A stretch of 64,000 nt of DNA from Candidatus Planktophila versatilis (GCF_002288105.1 NZ_CP016774.1:1178001-1242000); one strand, 5' to 3'. Counted from the stretch's first letter, positions 45,128 through 55,264 are shown. The notes: generated from the sequence alone by a model not told the origin. Numbers and translations are program-made.

Positions 45128-46546
45128 TTAAATCTCTACGCCAATGTATTTTGTCTGCAAGAACTCATGCACTCCCTCAAAGCCACCTTCGCGCCCAAGG
45201 CCTGATTGCTTTACACCACCGAATGGCGCAGCAGGGTCAGAGATTAATCCGCGGTTGATTGCAACCATGCCAGCATCGATACCTTCTGCAAATCGGATGG
45301 CACGCTTTAAATCTTGCGAATACACAAAACTCATGAGCCCATATTCAGTGTCATTAGCCAGCACAAGGGCCTCTTCATCAGTATCAAAGAGTGCAATAGG
45401 TGCAACTGGGCCAAAGATTTCATTGGCTAAGAGGTCATCATCTTTGGAAACTTCAAGCACAGTTGCTGGATAGAAAGCCCCAGGACCATCCGGGGTAGTA
45501 GCACCGAGGTGAACTTTGGCACCCCGCGCTTTTGAAGCATCGACAAGTTCGGCAATCTTGTTTCGCTCTTTCATCGAAACACTTGCCCCAAGCTGTGTTC
45601 CAGCTTCTCGACCAACGCCCATTTTCATAGCCGCCATAGCCTTTGTAAATTCTGCAATGAATTTATCCCCAATAGCACGCGCGACATAGATGCGGTTGGC
45701 AGCATTACATGCAGCGCCACCATTGCGCATCTTTGCCAGCATCAAACCCTTTACGGCTTCTTCGACATTTGCATCATCTAGAACAACGAATGGCGCATTG
45801 CCGCCCATTTCCATCGAGCAACGAATTACTTGATCTGCTGCTTCTTTGAGCAGAATCTTTCCGACCTGGGTGGATCCAGTAAATGACAAATTCTTTACCC
45901 GATTATCGTGAAGCAGTTTGCTAATTGCTGGACCGGTTTTCGCTGGAAGAATTACATTTAAGACGCCCTTGGGTAATCCACAACGCTCGAGGATGTCGGC
46001 GATAGCGAGGGCAGTCAGTGGTGTTTCACCAGCAGGTTTCAAAATCATGGTGCAGCCTGCGGCAATGGCTGGACCAATCTTGCGCGTTGCCATTCCGGCA
46101 GGAAAATTCCACGGTGTAATTAAAAGCGAGACTCCAATAGGTTGGTGTGTGACCAGAATTCGCTTATCCCCCGAAGGTGCCATTCTGAAATCACCTGAAA
46201 TTCGAACAGTCTCTTCAGCAAACCAGCGGAAAAATTCTGCCGCGTAATTCACTTCAGCCCTTGCATCAGGTAAAGCTTTACCATTTTCTTTTGAGATCAG
46301 TTCAGCCAAGTAATCAGCTTCGGCAATCATCATTTCAAAGGCTTTCCGCAAAATTTCACTTCGCACGCGTGGGGCAGTCTGTGCCCACGATGGGCCCGCG
46401 CGGTCGGCGGCCTCTACGGCGGCGAGGTTCTGATCATCACTGGATGTGGCAACTTTGGCGATAACAGAGCCGTCACTGGGGTCGATAACGTCTAGCGTGC
46501 CGCTTCCATCTACCCATTGACCATCTATATATAACTGAGTGCGCAT
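45128..46546 (-). CDS. gabD: NAD(P)-dependent succinate-semialdehyde dehydrogenase
   Basis: An aldehyde dehydrogenase, 472 aa. NAD-fold and active-site blocks are TPWNFPAGMATRKIGPAIAAG, FTGSTQVGKILL, the general-base Glu in MEMGGNAPFVV, and the nucleophile Cys in NGGAACNAANR. The C-terminal EIFGPVAPIALFDTDEEAL and PFGGVKQSGLGREGG are typical of the SSADH subgroup, which closes GABA or ketoglutarate-derived semialdehyde into succinate. Other aldehydes are possible. TATGCT six bases before the ATG gives a leaderless promoter. Confidence 0.9.
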   Translation of the reverse strand: MRTQLYIDGQWVDGSGTLDVIDPSDGSVIAKVATSSDDQNLAAVEAADRAGPSWAQTAPRVRSEILRKAFEMMIAEADYLAELISKENGKALPDARAEVNYAAEFFRWFAEETVRISGDFRMAPSGDKRILVTHQPIGVSLLITPWNFPAGMATRKIGPAIAAGCTMILKPAGETPLTALAIADILERCGLPKGVLNVILPAKTGPAISKLLHDNRVKNLSFTGSTQVGKILLKEAADQVIRCSMEMGGNAPFVVLDDANVEEAVKGLMLAKMRNGGAACNAANRIYVARAIGDKFIAEFTKAMAAMKMGVGREAGTQLGASVSMKERNKIAELVDASKARGAKVHLGATTPDGPGAFYPATVLEVSKDDDLLANEIFGPVAPIALFDTDEEALVLANDTEYGLMSFVYSQDLKRAIRFAEGIDAGMVAINRGLISDPAAPFGGVKQSGLGREGGFEGVHEFLQTKYIGVEI

Positions 46547-46552
46547 AAGATA

Positions 46553-46558
46553 AGCATA
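46553..46558 (-). promoter_or_regulatory. -10 element of gabD
   Basis: TATGCT then six bases then the ATG at 46546. No ribosome site. Leaderless arrangement. Confidence 0.5.
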
Positions 46559-46639
46559 CTTACGAGATATCGATGGGTCACCTAAAATGGTTTCCTACGC
46601 AGTGGTGATGCCTTAACTGCAACGCCCGAGGGAGTAGAA

Positions 46640-48979
46640 GTGCCTAAGTCTTGGACCGATGATGCACCGGAGCCGGTAGCACTACAGGAACACGCGCACG
46701 TGAAAGATCCATTCTCCTACAAGGTTAAGCGCTTTCTTCTAGGCGGCGCACTCAATCGTCACTCACTTGGTCACCAACGTCTGAGCAAGAGATACGGGCT
46801 CGGAATTCTCTCTTCAGACTGCATTTCATCTTCTGCCTACGGTTCAGAACAGATTTTGATCGCACTCCTTCCCGCCTTTGGATTAGCAGCATTTGCAATC
46901 TTGATGCCAATGACAGCAATAGTTCTTGTAATACTTGTCATCATTACATTGTCATATCGAAATGTTATTGATGTGTATACGAAAACTGGTGGCGCATATA
47001 TTGTCTCGCGCGACAACTTTGGACCTGTTGTTGCCCAGATAGCTGCTGTCGCACTGATGCTTGATTACATCGTCACTCTCGCAATTCAAGCTGCTGCAGG
47101 AGTCGCTGCAATAATTTCGACCTTCCCTTCCGCTGAACCGTATAAGATGCATATGATTTTTGCAGTCATCGCACTTCTTACATATGGAAATTTGCGTGGA
47201 GTTAAGGAAGCGGGAAAAGCGTTCGCATTTCCTACCTATTTCTTCGTCGGATGTATGTTCATCGTCTTCGGTATGGGGCTCTACCGTTTAGCAAATGGAA
47301 CTTTGCCTGTGCTTGATACCGATTTGCCTGGTGCCGTCGAATTAGGAGAACCACAAGGCTTGCTCACATTTGCAGCGATTTTTATCTTGCTACGCGCCTT
47401 TGCAAATGGTGGATCATCTCTTACTGGCCTTGAAGCAATCTCCGATGGTGTTGCCCTCTTTAAAGCACCAGAGCATGTAAATGCCAAGCGCACTCTTGTC
47501 ATCATGAGCTGTCTACTTGGAACTCTTGTTTTAGGAGTCTCTTACTTTGCGCATCACATCTATGCCATGCCATATGAATCTGGTGTTCCGACAGTAATTT
47601 CACAGATTGCAAAGGCTGCGGTGGGTACAGGCGCCTTTGGCTCATTGATGTTTATTATGGTTCAGCTAGCAACAATGCTTATTTTGTTTGCTGGAGCGAA
47701 CACCACATATAGTGCATTCCCGTTACTAGTTAACTTTATTGCTTCAGATGGTTACCTGCCACGCCAGTTAACTAAGCGCGGCCACCGTCTTGCATTCTCA
47801 AACGGAATTCTCTTGCTTGCGGGTGGCGGAATCCTCTTAGTGGTAATCACAGCCGGATCTGTCGAGCATCTCGTCGCTTTCTATGCCCTCGGAGTTTTTA
47901 CTGGCTTTACATTGGCTGGGTTCGGAATGACTCGCTACTTCCTGCGCACCAAACCAAAGGGATGGAAGATTAAAGTCTTTATAAACGGGCTTGCAGGTTC
48001 AATCTCGCTAATAATTGTCATCATTTTCTCTGTCGTTAAATTCACTCAAGGCGCGTGGTTGGTACTTGTGACGGCGCCAATCTTGGTCGCAACATTCTTG
48101 CGTTTACGCCGTCAATACACACGCGAACAAGATGCTCTCTCTGTGAAGACCGAGCAAGAGCGTGCTACTTCTATGGCACGTCACATGGTCACAATATTCG
48201 TCGATAGCGTCGATGTTGCGACAGTTGGAGCAGTTCGTTATGCACGAAGCCTTAAACCACACAAGATTAGAGCAGTGCATTTCGTCATCGATGATCGTCG
48301 CGCTGAAGATATTCAAAAAGCCTGGGCAGCCTCCGTTGCCCTTGAAGATGTTCAGCTTGAACTCATTGATTGCCCAGACCGTCGAATCGTTAACTCTGCC
48401 CTCGACTACGCAATTCGCAAGACCGAGAAACCCGATGTTGAATTAACCATTTTATTGCCTCGTCGTTCATACTCACGATTCTTAGGTCGCCTGCTCCATG
48501 ATCAGACAGCGGAGAACATTGCAGCACCAATCTCACAGCTGCAGCGTGTGGTAGCAACGATCGTGCCATTTGATGTCAACAGAATTACTTCAGGTAAACC
48601 GCTTGCTATCAACCATGCGAGTGAAAGCCTGGCCCACGTTAAGACCACCGATTTCCAGAAGCCAACACAGGATGCTCCGAAGGTTTTTGCTCCGGTTACT
48701 CACTATGTAGACGATGTCACCGCAATCGGAGAGATCCAATGGCGTAAGCGCTCTATGGTCCACGGCAGGGTAACTTCAATTTCAACAGCTCCGCGTGGTT
48801 CTGCGCCGATACTTCAGGTTGAAGTGTGGGATCACAGTGGTGGAATCACTTTGAACTTCTTGGGTCGCCGAGAAATAGCTGGCTTGGAAGTTGGTATGGA
48901 GATGCGCGCAGAGGGAATGGTCGGGGAAGAAGATGGACAGCTCGTTATTTTAAATCCTTCTTACGAACTACTTATCTGA
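46640..48979 (+). CDS. APC-family permease fused to a C-terminal OB-fold domain
   Basis: 779 aa. Residues about 50-480 hold some twelve hydrophobic helices of an amino acid-polyamine-organocation transporter, starting with LSSDCISSSAYGSEQILIAL. Residues about 500-640 form a soluble alpha/beta domain (MVTIFVDSVDVATVGAVRYA; LTILLPRRSYSRFLGRLLHD) of the kind that follows actinobacterial APC permeases. From about 690 to the end is an OB-fold: VHGRVTSISTAPRG, LQVEVWDHSGGITLNFLGRREIAGL and VILNPSYELL. In other actinobacteria this OB-fold protein is a separate gene near the permease. GTG start with GAGGGAG upstream. Substrate unknown. Confidence 0.85.
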   Translation: MPKSWTDDAPEPVALQEHAHVKDPFSYKVKRFLLGGALNRHSLGHQRLSKRYGLGILSSDCISSSAYGSEQILIALLPAFGLAAFAILMPMTAIVLVILVIITLSYRNVIDVYTKTGGAYIVSRDNFGPVVAQIAAVALMLDYIVTLAIQAAAGVAAIISTFPSAEPYKMHMIFAVIALLTYGNLRGVKEAGKAFAFPTYFFVGCMFIVFGMGLYRLANGTLPVLDTDLPGAVELGEPQGLLTFAAIFILLRAFANGGSSLTGLEAISDGVALFKAPEHVNAKRTLVIMSCLLGTLVLGVSYFAHHIYAMPYESGVPTVISQIAKAAVGTGAFGSLMFIMVQLATMLILFAGANTTYSAFPLLVNFIASDGYLPRQLTKRGHRLAFSNGILLLAGGGILLVVITAGSVEHLVAFYALGVFTGFTLAGFGMTRYFLRTKPKGWKIKVFINGLAGSISLIIVIIFSVVKFTQGAWLVLVTAPILVATFLRLRRQYTREQDALSVKTEQERATSMARHMVTIFVDSVDVATVGAVRYARSLKPHKIRAVHFVIDDRRAEDIQKAWAASVALEDVQLELIDCPDRRIVNSALDYAIRKTEKPDVELTILLPRRSYSRFLGRLLHDQTAENIAAPISQLQRVVATIVPFDVNRITSGKPLAINHASESLAHVKTTDFQKPTQDAPKVFAPVTHYVDDVTAIGEIQWRKRSMVHGRVTSISTAPRGSAPILQVEVWDHSGGITLNFLGRREIAGLEVGMEMRAEGMVGEEDGQLVILNPSYELLI

Positions 48980-49396
48980 AAAGAAATCTTTCAGTAACTG
49001 CGCACACTCAGCTTCACGTACTCCAGCTGTTACCTCAACGCTAAAAATCGAACGCGGATCACGGAGTAGATCCCAAACCGAGCCCACTGCTCCTGCTTTT
49101 TCATCCCAAGCACCAAAGATCAACTGTGAAATTCTTGATTGTGCGATAGCACCAGCGCACATGGCGCACGGTTCGAGCGTCACAACCAAGGTGCAACCAT
49201 CAAGGCGCGAATTTTGTAATCGTGAGGCTGCATTACGAATTGCAACTACTTCGGCGTGGGCTGTCGGGTCGTTATTTGCCTCGCGTTCATTGGAGCCTAT
49301 TCCAATAACAATGCCATCTTTATTCAAGACAATTGCGCCGACTGGAACATCTCCTGTGCGCACGGCGTCATGAGCGATTGCAATTGCCTCACCCAT
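48968..49396 (-). CDS. tadA: tRNA-specific adenosine deaminase
   Basis: Deaminates A34 to inosine in tRNA-Arg(ACG). 142 aa. The zinc and catalytic residues are in AHAEVVAIRNAA (His ligand plus proton-shuttling Glu) and EPCAMCAGAI (two Cys ligands). The N-terminus GEAIAIAHDAVRTGDVPVGAIV is slightly short for the family. It lies 29 bases after the TadA-associated gene and overlaps the permease end by 12. Confidence 0.94.
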   Translation of the reverse strand: MGEAIAIAHDAVRTGDVPVGAIVLNKDGIVIGIGSNEREANNDPTAHAEVVAIRNAASRLQNSRLDGCTLVVTLEPCAMCAGAIAQSRISQLIFGAWDEKAGAVGSVWDLLRDPRSIFSVEVTAGVREAECAQLLKDFFSDK

Positions 49397-49425
49397 TAAT
49401 TCATTTGGCGTACGAAGTGAAATTT

Positions 49426-49911
49426 TTATGACTCCAATAACTCTGCGAATTGCTCGCCAAATCCTAATCGATGAGCAATAGCTTCAATCAGTTCATCTGG
49501 AAAGAGATTGGCATCGTCACAGAGAGTTGAGAGTTCCATATGAGGTAAACCTAAATCAGCAAAAATATCTAGGTCGCCGGTAGGAAGTGGCTCATCTTCT
49601 TCATCTGGTGCATCAATATCTGCAATTTCTAAAAATTCGGCGGCCACTTCATAGTCGAGAGCTGCGGTGATATCGCTCATGAAGTATTTGACGTTACTAC
49701 CTAGTACGCGAATTGCGATGAAGAATTCATCATCGATAGCGATGAGAGCAACAGCACCACCATTTGTTTGCTGCTTTTTTAGCCGATCAATAATGTGAGT
49801 TAGGTCATCCGGATCAGGCAAAGCGGCAAGAGACCAGCGGCCGTCTTCATGCCACGCCTCAATTGCGAAGTCCTGGGTCTGCTCTGACACATCAACCATT
49901 TTGGCACTCAT
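49426..49911 (-). CDS. tRNA adenosine deaminase-associated protein
   Basis: 161 aa from the chosen start. An acidic actinobacterial protein always found next to tadA; its function is not known. Blocks include [42 protein letters not shown] and the C-terminal [23 protein letters not shown] 49947 is in frame but overlaps the divergent upp start codon, and 49899 is another option; 49911 (MSAKMV) is a compromise. Confidence 0.82.
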   Translation of the reverse strand: MSAKMVDVSEQTQDFAIEAWHEDGRWSLAALPDPDDLTHIIDRLKKQQTNGGAVALIAIDDEFFIAIRVLGSNVKYFMSDITAALDYEVAAEFLEIADIDAPDEEDEPLPTGDLDIFADLGLPHMELSTLCDDANLFPDELIEAIAHRLGFGEQFAELLES

Positions 49912-49932
49912 TGGATTAGAAAGAAAGCCCTG

Positions 49933-49938
49933 TAGAGT
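49933..49938 (+). promoter_or_regulatory. -10 element of upp
   Basis: TAGAGT with seven bases to the ATG at 49946, consistent with a leaderless transcript. Confidence 0.45.
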
Positions 49939-49945
49939 AAATGAC

Positions 49946-50584
49946 ATGAAAGTTCACGTTGCGAACCATCCGTTAATCTCTCATAAATTAACCGTTCTGC
50001 GCGATGAAAAGACCGATTCTCCAACTTTCAGACTTCTTGTTGAAGAGTTGGTGACTCTGCTCGCGTATGAGGCAACCCGTGATGTTCGCACCACATCTAT
50101 CTCCATTAAAACTCCGGTGACTGCCACGACAGGATTGGTATTAGCTGAACCTCGTCCAGTTGTCGTACCCATCTTGCGTGCAGGTTTAGGAATGCTTGAA
50201 GGCATGACGAAGTTATTGCCAACTGCACAAGTTGGATTTCTCGGTATGGTTCGAAACGAAGAGACGCTGCAAGCAAGCACCTATGCAAATCGTTTACCTG
50301 AAGATTTATCTGGTCGCCAATGTTTTGTCCTTGATCCAATGCTTGCAACAGGTGGAACGTTGGCGATGGCTATTAATTACCTCATCGAGCGAGGTGCGAA
50401 TGAAATTACTGCCATCTGTTTACTTGCCGCCCCTGAAGGAATCAAGGCACTCGAGGATGAATTTAAAGATGCAGGAATTCCTATAACGCTAGTGACAGGC
50501 TCCCTCGATCAAAAGTTAAATGAAAAGGGATACATCGTTCCTGGTCTAGGCGATGCCGGCGACCGTCTCTATGGAGTTGTGTAA
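49946..50584 (+). CDS. upp: Uracil phosphoribosyltransferase
   Basis: Salvages uracil to UMP with PRPP. 212 aa. [13 protein letters not shown] holds a substrate loop, [17 protein letters not shown] is the PRPP-binding loop, and the uracil-binding tail is [16 protein letters not shown]. The start at 49946 ([10 protein letters not shown]) fits the family, while the upstream in-frame ATG at 49901 lies in the neighbouring gene. The next gene follows with no gap. Confidence 0.96.
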   Translation: MKVHVANHPLISHKLTVLRDEKTDSPTFRLLVEELVTLLAYEATRDVRTTSISIKTPVTATTGLVLAEPRPVVVPILRAGLGMLEGMTKLLPTAQVGFLGMVRNEETLQASTYANRLPEDLSGRQCFVLDPMLATGGTLAMAINYLIERGANEITAICLLAAPEGIKALEDEFKDAGIPITLVTGSLDQKLNEKGYIVPGLGDAGDRLYGVV

Positions 50585-51961
50585 ATGGCTTCTACATCAC
50601 CCGGCTACGGAATCACGATTCGTGTTGAAGGATCACCAGAACTTCAACCTGTTGCATTAATTACTACAACAATTACCAATGCTGGTGCCACGATTACCGC
50701 ACTCGACGTTGTTGAATCTTTGCTTGAAAAAGTAGTCATTGACGTTACTTGCGACACGATTGACTCTGACCACGCTCAACAAATTCATGATGCCCTCTCA
50801 GCCAATAATGGCCTTACCGTTCGCAAGGTAAGTGACCGCACGTTCTTGCTACACCTCGGCGGAAAGATCGAAGTAACTTCTAAGGTTCCATTGAAAACTC
50901 GTGATGATCTATCGCGTGCTTACACTCCAGGCGTTGCTCGAATTTCGCAAGCAATTGTTGATGACCCATCCGATGTTCGTCGCCTGACCATGAAGCGCAA
51001 TACCGTGGCCGTTGTTACCGATGGCTCTGCCGTGCTCGGCCTTGGAAATATTGGTCCAGCTGCCGCCCTTCCCGTCATGGAAGGAAAAGCTGCGCTCTTT
51101 AAGCGCTTTGCAAATGTGGACGCGTGGCCTGTCTGTCTAGATACACAAGATGTTGATGAAATTGTTCGCACAGTGCAACTTATTGCCCCTGTATATGGAG
51201 GAATCAATCTTGAAGATATCTCGGCGCCCCGCTGCTTTGAAGTCGAGCGTCGATTGCGTGAACTTCTTGATATTCCTGTATTTCATGATGATCAGCATGG
51301 GACTGCAATTGTCGTTCTAGCAGCGCTGCGCAATGCTCTTAAGTTGGTGAAGAAAGAGATGTCTGCTGTGAAAATTGTTATGAGTGGCGCAGGAGCTGCT
51401 GGCACAGCAATCGCGCGACTGCTTCTCTTAAGTGGCGCTCAGAATATTATTGCTTTCGATAAAGATGGACTCATCGGTGGCGATTCAACATCATCAGACC
51501 CAATGCGCTCGTGGTTTATCGAACACTCAAACCCTGGCAATTTCGCTGGTGATATTCACCAGGCAATGGTGGGGGCCGATATCTTTATTGGAGTCAGTGC
51601 GCCTCACGTTCTTAAAGAAGCGGATGTAGCTGCAATGGCAGCAGGTTCAATAGTTTTTGCACTTGCCAACCCTGACCCAGAAATTGATCCTGTTATCGCT
51701 CGAAAGTATGCAACTGTCGTTGCGACCGGTCGAAGTGACCACCCTAATCAAATAAACAACGTGCTTGCATTCCCGGGCATCTTCCGAGGTCTACTTGATG
51801 CGCAAGCTCATAAAATTACCGACAAATTACTTGTTGCTGCAGCCGAGGCGATTGCCGATTGCGTAAGTCCTTCGCAGCTAAATACATCATTCATCGTCCC
51901 TAGCGTTTTTGACCCTAACGTTGTTGTTAAAGTTGCGGCGGCAGTGAAGGCTTCTGTGTGA
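50585..51961 (+). CDS. NAD-type malic enzyme with N-terminal ACT-like domain
   Basis: Decarboxylates malate to pyruvate. 458 aa. Residues 1-85 look like an ACT regulatory domain (GITIRVEGSPELQPVALITTTITNAGATI). The catalytic part has LSRAYTPGVARIS, TDGSAVLGLGNIGP, NLEDISAPRCFEVERRL, FHDDQHGTAIVVLAAL and the cofactor loop MSGAGAAGTAIARLLL. NAD rather than NADP is inferred from the acidic residue after the second strand (IAFDKDG). It directly follows upp and overlaps dedA by four bases. Confidence 0.92.
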   Translation: MASTSPGYGITIRVEGSPELQPVALITTTITNAGATITALDVVESLLEKVVIDVTCDTIDSDHAQQIHDALSANNGLTVRKVSDRTFLLHLGGKIEVTSKVPLKTRDDLSRAYTPGVARISQAIVDDPSDVRRLTMKRNTVAVVTDGSAVLGLGNIGPAAALPVMEGKAALFKRFANVDAWPVCLDTQDVDEIVRTVQLIAPVYGGINLEDISAPRCFEVERRLRELLDIPVFHDDQHGTAIVVLAALRNALKLVKKEMSAVKIVMSGAGAAGTAIARLLLLSGAQNIIAFDKDGLIGGDSTSSDPMRSWFIEHSNPGNFAGDIHQAMVGADIFIGVSAPHVLKEADVAAMAAGSIVFALANPDPEIDPVIARKYATVVATGRSDHPNQINNVLAFPGIFRGLLDAQAHKITDKLLVAAAEAIADCVSPSQLNTSFIVPSVFDPNVVVKVAAAVKASV

Positions 51962-52581
51962 TTGAGCTTGCCGCATCATTTGATTCACAACTCTCAACTC
52001 TTGCCCCATTCATCTTTTACATTGTTATTGGGGCGATAGTTTTTATTGAAACTGGACTTCTCTTTGGTTTTTTCCTTCCTGGTGACTCAATTTTGTTCAG
52101 CGCAGGCTTGGTCGCTGCTTCTCATGGAAATATCAATATTGCTGTCTTAGTGGCAGTTATCTTGCTCGCGGCATTCTTCGGAGATCAAGTTGGGTTCGTC
52201 ATCGGTCGTGTTGTGGGCCGCCCATATCTTGATAAGAGAAAGTCACCGCGTGTGCAACGAATGATTGCGAACTCCGAGCGTTTCTATGAAAAATCAGGCT
52301 GGTGGGCAGTTGTAGCAGCACGCTTCTTCCCTTGGATTCGAACTTTCGTTCCACCCATTGCGGGGGCATCGAAGATGAATTACTACAAGTTTTTATCTGC
52401 CAATGTCGTGGGGGCAGTTCTGTGGGGGGCGGGAATTACTCTCGCTGGGTTCTATGCTGCAAGTGTCCCGTGGGTGAGAACATTCTCTTACGCGATTGCA
52501 GCCTTCTTTATCATTGGTTCAATCGTTTCCGGGATTGTGAATTATTCACGCCACCGACGAGAACCCCACAGTAAGTCATAA
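51958..52581 (+). CDS. DedA-family membrane protein
   Basis: 207 aa, GTG start inside the malic enzyme stop (four-base overlap). The DedA/SNARE-associated fold is seen in FIETGLLFGFFLPGDSILFSAGL, FFGDQVGFVIGRVVGRPYL and the key amphipathic block ARFFPWIRTFVPPIAGASKM, followed by helices at the C-terminus. DedA proteins act in lipid-carrier flipping and envelope homeostasis. It converges on the DUF606 gene with a 71-base overlap. Confidence 0.92.
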   Translation: MIELAASFDSQLSTLAPFIFYIVIGAIVFIETGLLFGFFLPGDSILFSAGLVAASHGNINIAVLVAVILLAAFFGDQVGFVIGRVVGRPYLDKRKSPRVQRMIANSERFYEKSGWWAVVAARFFPWIRTFVPPIAGASKMNYYKFLSANVVGAVLWGAGITLAGFYAASVPWVRTFSYAIAAFFIIGSIVSGIVNYSRHRREPHSKS

Positions 52582-53467
52582 CGATTCCTGTAACTAGATA
52601 AGCACTTACCTGCACGCCTTCAGTAGGTGAATAAAAATCAATTATCAAGGATCCAACTAGTTGTCCGCCAACGCTGAAAAGCGTAAAAGTTAGAACTCCC
52701 AGGTGTTGCACGATTGTTGAAGTAAAGGCAATGTAGATAACTCCAATGACGCCACCCGTGTATATCCACCATGGGCCCGCAGGTAAAGGAACAAGTTCTG
52801 TTGGACCGAGTGCGATAAGCATGAAAAGGAAAATTACGAGGAAAGCAGTTCCCATAATGAAATTGAGCAGGGATGTTGTGAAACTCTGATGAGAATGTTC
52901 GTTTATCTGTCCATTGAGCGCACGCTGTACTCCAACAATCGCCCCCGCGATACAGCCCAAGATAACGGCGAAGATTGAAAGGTTTTGTGCATCAAGTCGG
53001 TCGAAGACCGAGATGAAGACTGCAAAGACCGTAAATAGCGCCGCCCCGATTCGTCGTGGAGTGATGTGCTTCTTGCCACCACCAGTTAACCCGATGCGAT
53101 CAACAACAAGTGAAGCTGCGGTCTGTCCGGCAATGGATGCCACTGAATAAATTGCCACACCGATAAGGGGAACAATGTGCGTTTGCACTGCGACAAAACT
53201 TCCACCCAGCGCCCCAGCAAAGAGAGTCCATTTTGGTAACTCTTTGCGTGTAATGGCCCCACGTAAATTAGCTGCGCCAGCTTTGATAGCCGGATTAAAC
53301 AGTGCAATCACCGCAATAATGGCTAGGCCTGATCCAAATGAAACAAGGGCAGCTTGGACGCCATTGCCGATTAAGTGTGAGAGTTCTCCATTTGCGCGTG
53401 CCTGAAGAGCAATCATGACTCCAGATATTGCAGCCAATACATCTAAGCGTTGCGTCTTTTTAGACAT
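52511..53467 (-). CDS. DMT-superfamily transporter (DUF606/YdcZ type)
   Basis: 318 aa, ten helices in two repeats. Each repeat opens in the DUF606 manner (VMIALQARANGELSHLIGNGVQAALVSF; AGAIVGVQRALNGQINEHS), where the QxxxNxxL pattern is diagnostic. Substrate unknown. It lies 12 bases after the ABC-F gene and overlaps dedA tail to tail. Confidence 0.88.
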   Translation of the reverse strand: MSKKTQRLDVLAAISGVMIALQARANGELSHLIGNGVQAALVSFGSGLAIIAVIALFNPAIKAGAANLRGAITRKELPKWTLFAGALGGSFVAVQTHIVPLIGVAIYSVASIAGQTAASLVVDRIGLTGGGKKHITPRRIGAALFTVFAVFISVFDRLDAQNLSIFAVILGCIAGAIVGVQRALNGQINEHSHQSFTTSLLNFIMGTAFLVIFLFMLIALGPTELVPLPAGPWWIYTGGVIGVIYIAFTSTIVQHLGVLTFTLFSVGGQLVGSLIIDFYSPTEGVQVSAYLVTGIVMTYCGVLVGGVNNSQSRKRLNQ

Positions 53468-53479
53468 AACCCAATCCTA

Positions 53480-55252
53480 TTAACTTTCCAGGGCTAACGT
53501 CACTTGCAGCCATTCTTCTTCTCGACTCGCAAGTTCACTTTCAGCCGAAGCTAGTTCATTGGTGAGTTCAATTAAACGTTGATGATTCGCACTTTCACGC
53601 TCTTGTTCGGCAAATAGTTCTGCAATTCGCTCTTTACCTTTTACTATCTGCTTCTCAAGGCGGGCTAGATCTTTCTTGAGTTGTCTCTGTTCTGCAGCAC
53701 TTGAACCAGATGACTGCTTTGGCGCCGTGTTACCGCGTGATGACACTGAATCAGCTCTTCGCTCAAGATATTCATCTACACCTCTAGGTAGATCTCGAAG
53801 ATTTTCATCTCCAAGCAACCCATAGAAGCGATCACAGACTCGCTCGAGAAAATATCTATCGTGAGAGATAACAATCAGAGTTCCACCATAGCTGTCGAGT
53901 AAATCTTCGAGTTCGGTGAGGGTTTCGATATCAAAATCATTTGTAGGTTCATCGAGTAGAACAACATTGGGCGAATCCATAAGCAATCGGGTTAGTTGCA
54001 ATCGTCGTCTTTCTCCCCCAGAAAGATTGCCTACTGGAGTCCACTGGGCATCGCGATCAAAGCCCAGACGTTCGCATAGCTGGGAGGCAGATAAAGTCTT
54101 TCCTTTGCCAATCTCTACATGGGTTGCAACTTTTTCTACCGCTTCAAGTAGGCGCCACTCTGGATCTAACTCATCTAAATGTTGGGTGAGGAAGGCAATC
54201 TTTACTGTAATACCTGTGACCAGTTTTCCAGCTGAGAGTTGATGCAAGGCAGCCAAAGTGCGCATGAGAGTTGTTTTTCCGGAACCATTAACTCCCACTA
54301 TTCCTATGCGATCTCCTGGACCGATATTCCAAGTGAGATCTTCGATTAATTTCTTATCGCCAGCCCTGATAAGTGCATGGTGTAGTTCAAAGACAGTATT
54401 TCCTAAGCGATTGAGTGCAAACTTTAATAGTTCAGTTGAATCACGTGGGGCGGGTTCGGCAGAGATCAATTCATTGGCCGCATCAACTCGAAACTTTGGT
54501 TTAGTTGTTCTAGCTGGTGCGCCACGTCTAAGCCAGGCTAACTCTTTACGGATGAGATTGTTTCTACGGCTATCCAATACATTTGCCTGACGAGATCTCT
54601 CTGCTTTTGCTAAAACAAATGCTGAATAACCACCGTCATACTCCTCTACTTTTCCAAGTACTACTTCCCAGGTTCGATCTGTGACTGCATCTAAAAACCA
54701 ACGATCGTGAGTAACAACAAGAAGTGCTAAATCTTTTCGATTGTTTAAATGCTGGGCTAGCCAGGCAACGCCTTCAACATCTAAGTGGTTTGTTGGCTCA
54801 TCAAGTAAAATCAGATCCAGGTCATCAATGAGCAACTTGGCAAGACCTACCCGTCTTTTTTCACCACCTGATAGCGATGAGAAGACTCTTTCAAACAGGT
54901 GGTCATCGAATCCACCAAATAGTCCGGTAAATATCTCACGTATCTGTGGGTCACTAGCCCATTCGTGTTTCTCACGATTGCCAATCACAACATCACCAAC
55001 GGTGGCATCGGCGGCGGCTGTATCAATCTGAGAGAGAATTCCAATACGCGCTGCATTTGATTTTGTAACTCGACCTGCGTCTGGATCTTCTACGCCTGCA
55101 ATAATCTTCATGAGCGTGCTTTTACCCGAACCATTGCGTCCGACGATTCCGATTCGTTCACCCTCTGAGACTCCGAGTGAAACACGATCGAGAAGAGGAC
55201 GAATATCGAAGGCCTTAGAAACCTCTTCGATATTTACAACATTGCGCGCCAC
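53480..55252 (-). CDS. ABC-F family ATPase (Uup-like)
   Basis: A soluble twin-ATPase, 590 aa, without membrane domains. The first site has GIVGRNGSGKSTLMKI, LSGGEKRRVGLAKLL and LLDEPTNHLDVEG. The second has GIVGVNGSGKTTLMRT, LSGGERRRLQLTRLL and LLDEPTNDFDIETL. Residues about 520-590 form a coiled coil (LKKDLARLEKQIVKGKERI), as in Uup, which acts on ribosomes and nucleic acid. The start is GTG 55252. TACGCT eight bases before it may be the -10. Confidence 0.92.
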   Translation of the reverse strand: MARNVVNIEEVSKAFDIRPLLDRVSLGVSEGERIGIVGRNGSGKSTLMKIIAGVEDPDAGRVTKSNAARIGILSQIDTAAADATVGDVVIGNREKHEWASDPQIREIFTGLFGGFDDHLFERVFSSLSGGEKRRVGLAKLLIDDLDLILLDEPTNHLDVEGVAWLAQHLNNRKDLALLVVTHDRWFLDAVTDRTWEVVLGKVEEYDGGYSAFVLAKAERSRQANVLDSRRNNLIRKELAWLRRGAPARTTKPKFRVDAANELISAEPAPRDSTELLKFALNRLGNTVFELHHALIRAGDKKLIEDLTWNIGPGDRIGIVGVNGSGKTTLMRTLAALHQLSAGKLVTGITVKIAFLTQHLDELDPEWRLLEAVEKVATHVEIGKGKTLSASQLCERLGFDRDAQWTPVGNLSGGERRRLQLTRLLMDSPNVVLLDEPTNDFDIETLTELEDLLDSYGGTLIVISHDRYFLERVCDRFYGLLGDENLRDLPRGVDEYLERRADSVSSRGNTAPKQSSGSSAAEQRQLKKDLARLEKQIVKGKERIAELFAEQERESANHQRLIELTNELASAESELASREEEWLQVTLALES

Positions 55253-55264
55253 GGTAGGAGAGCG

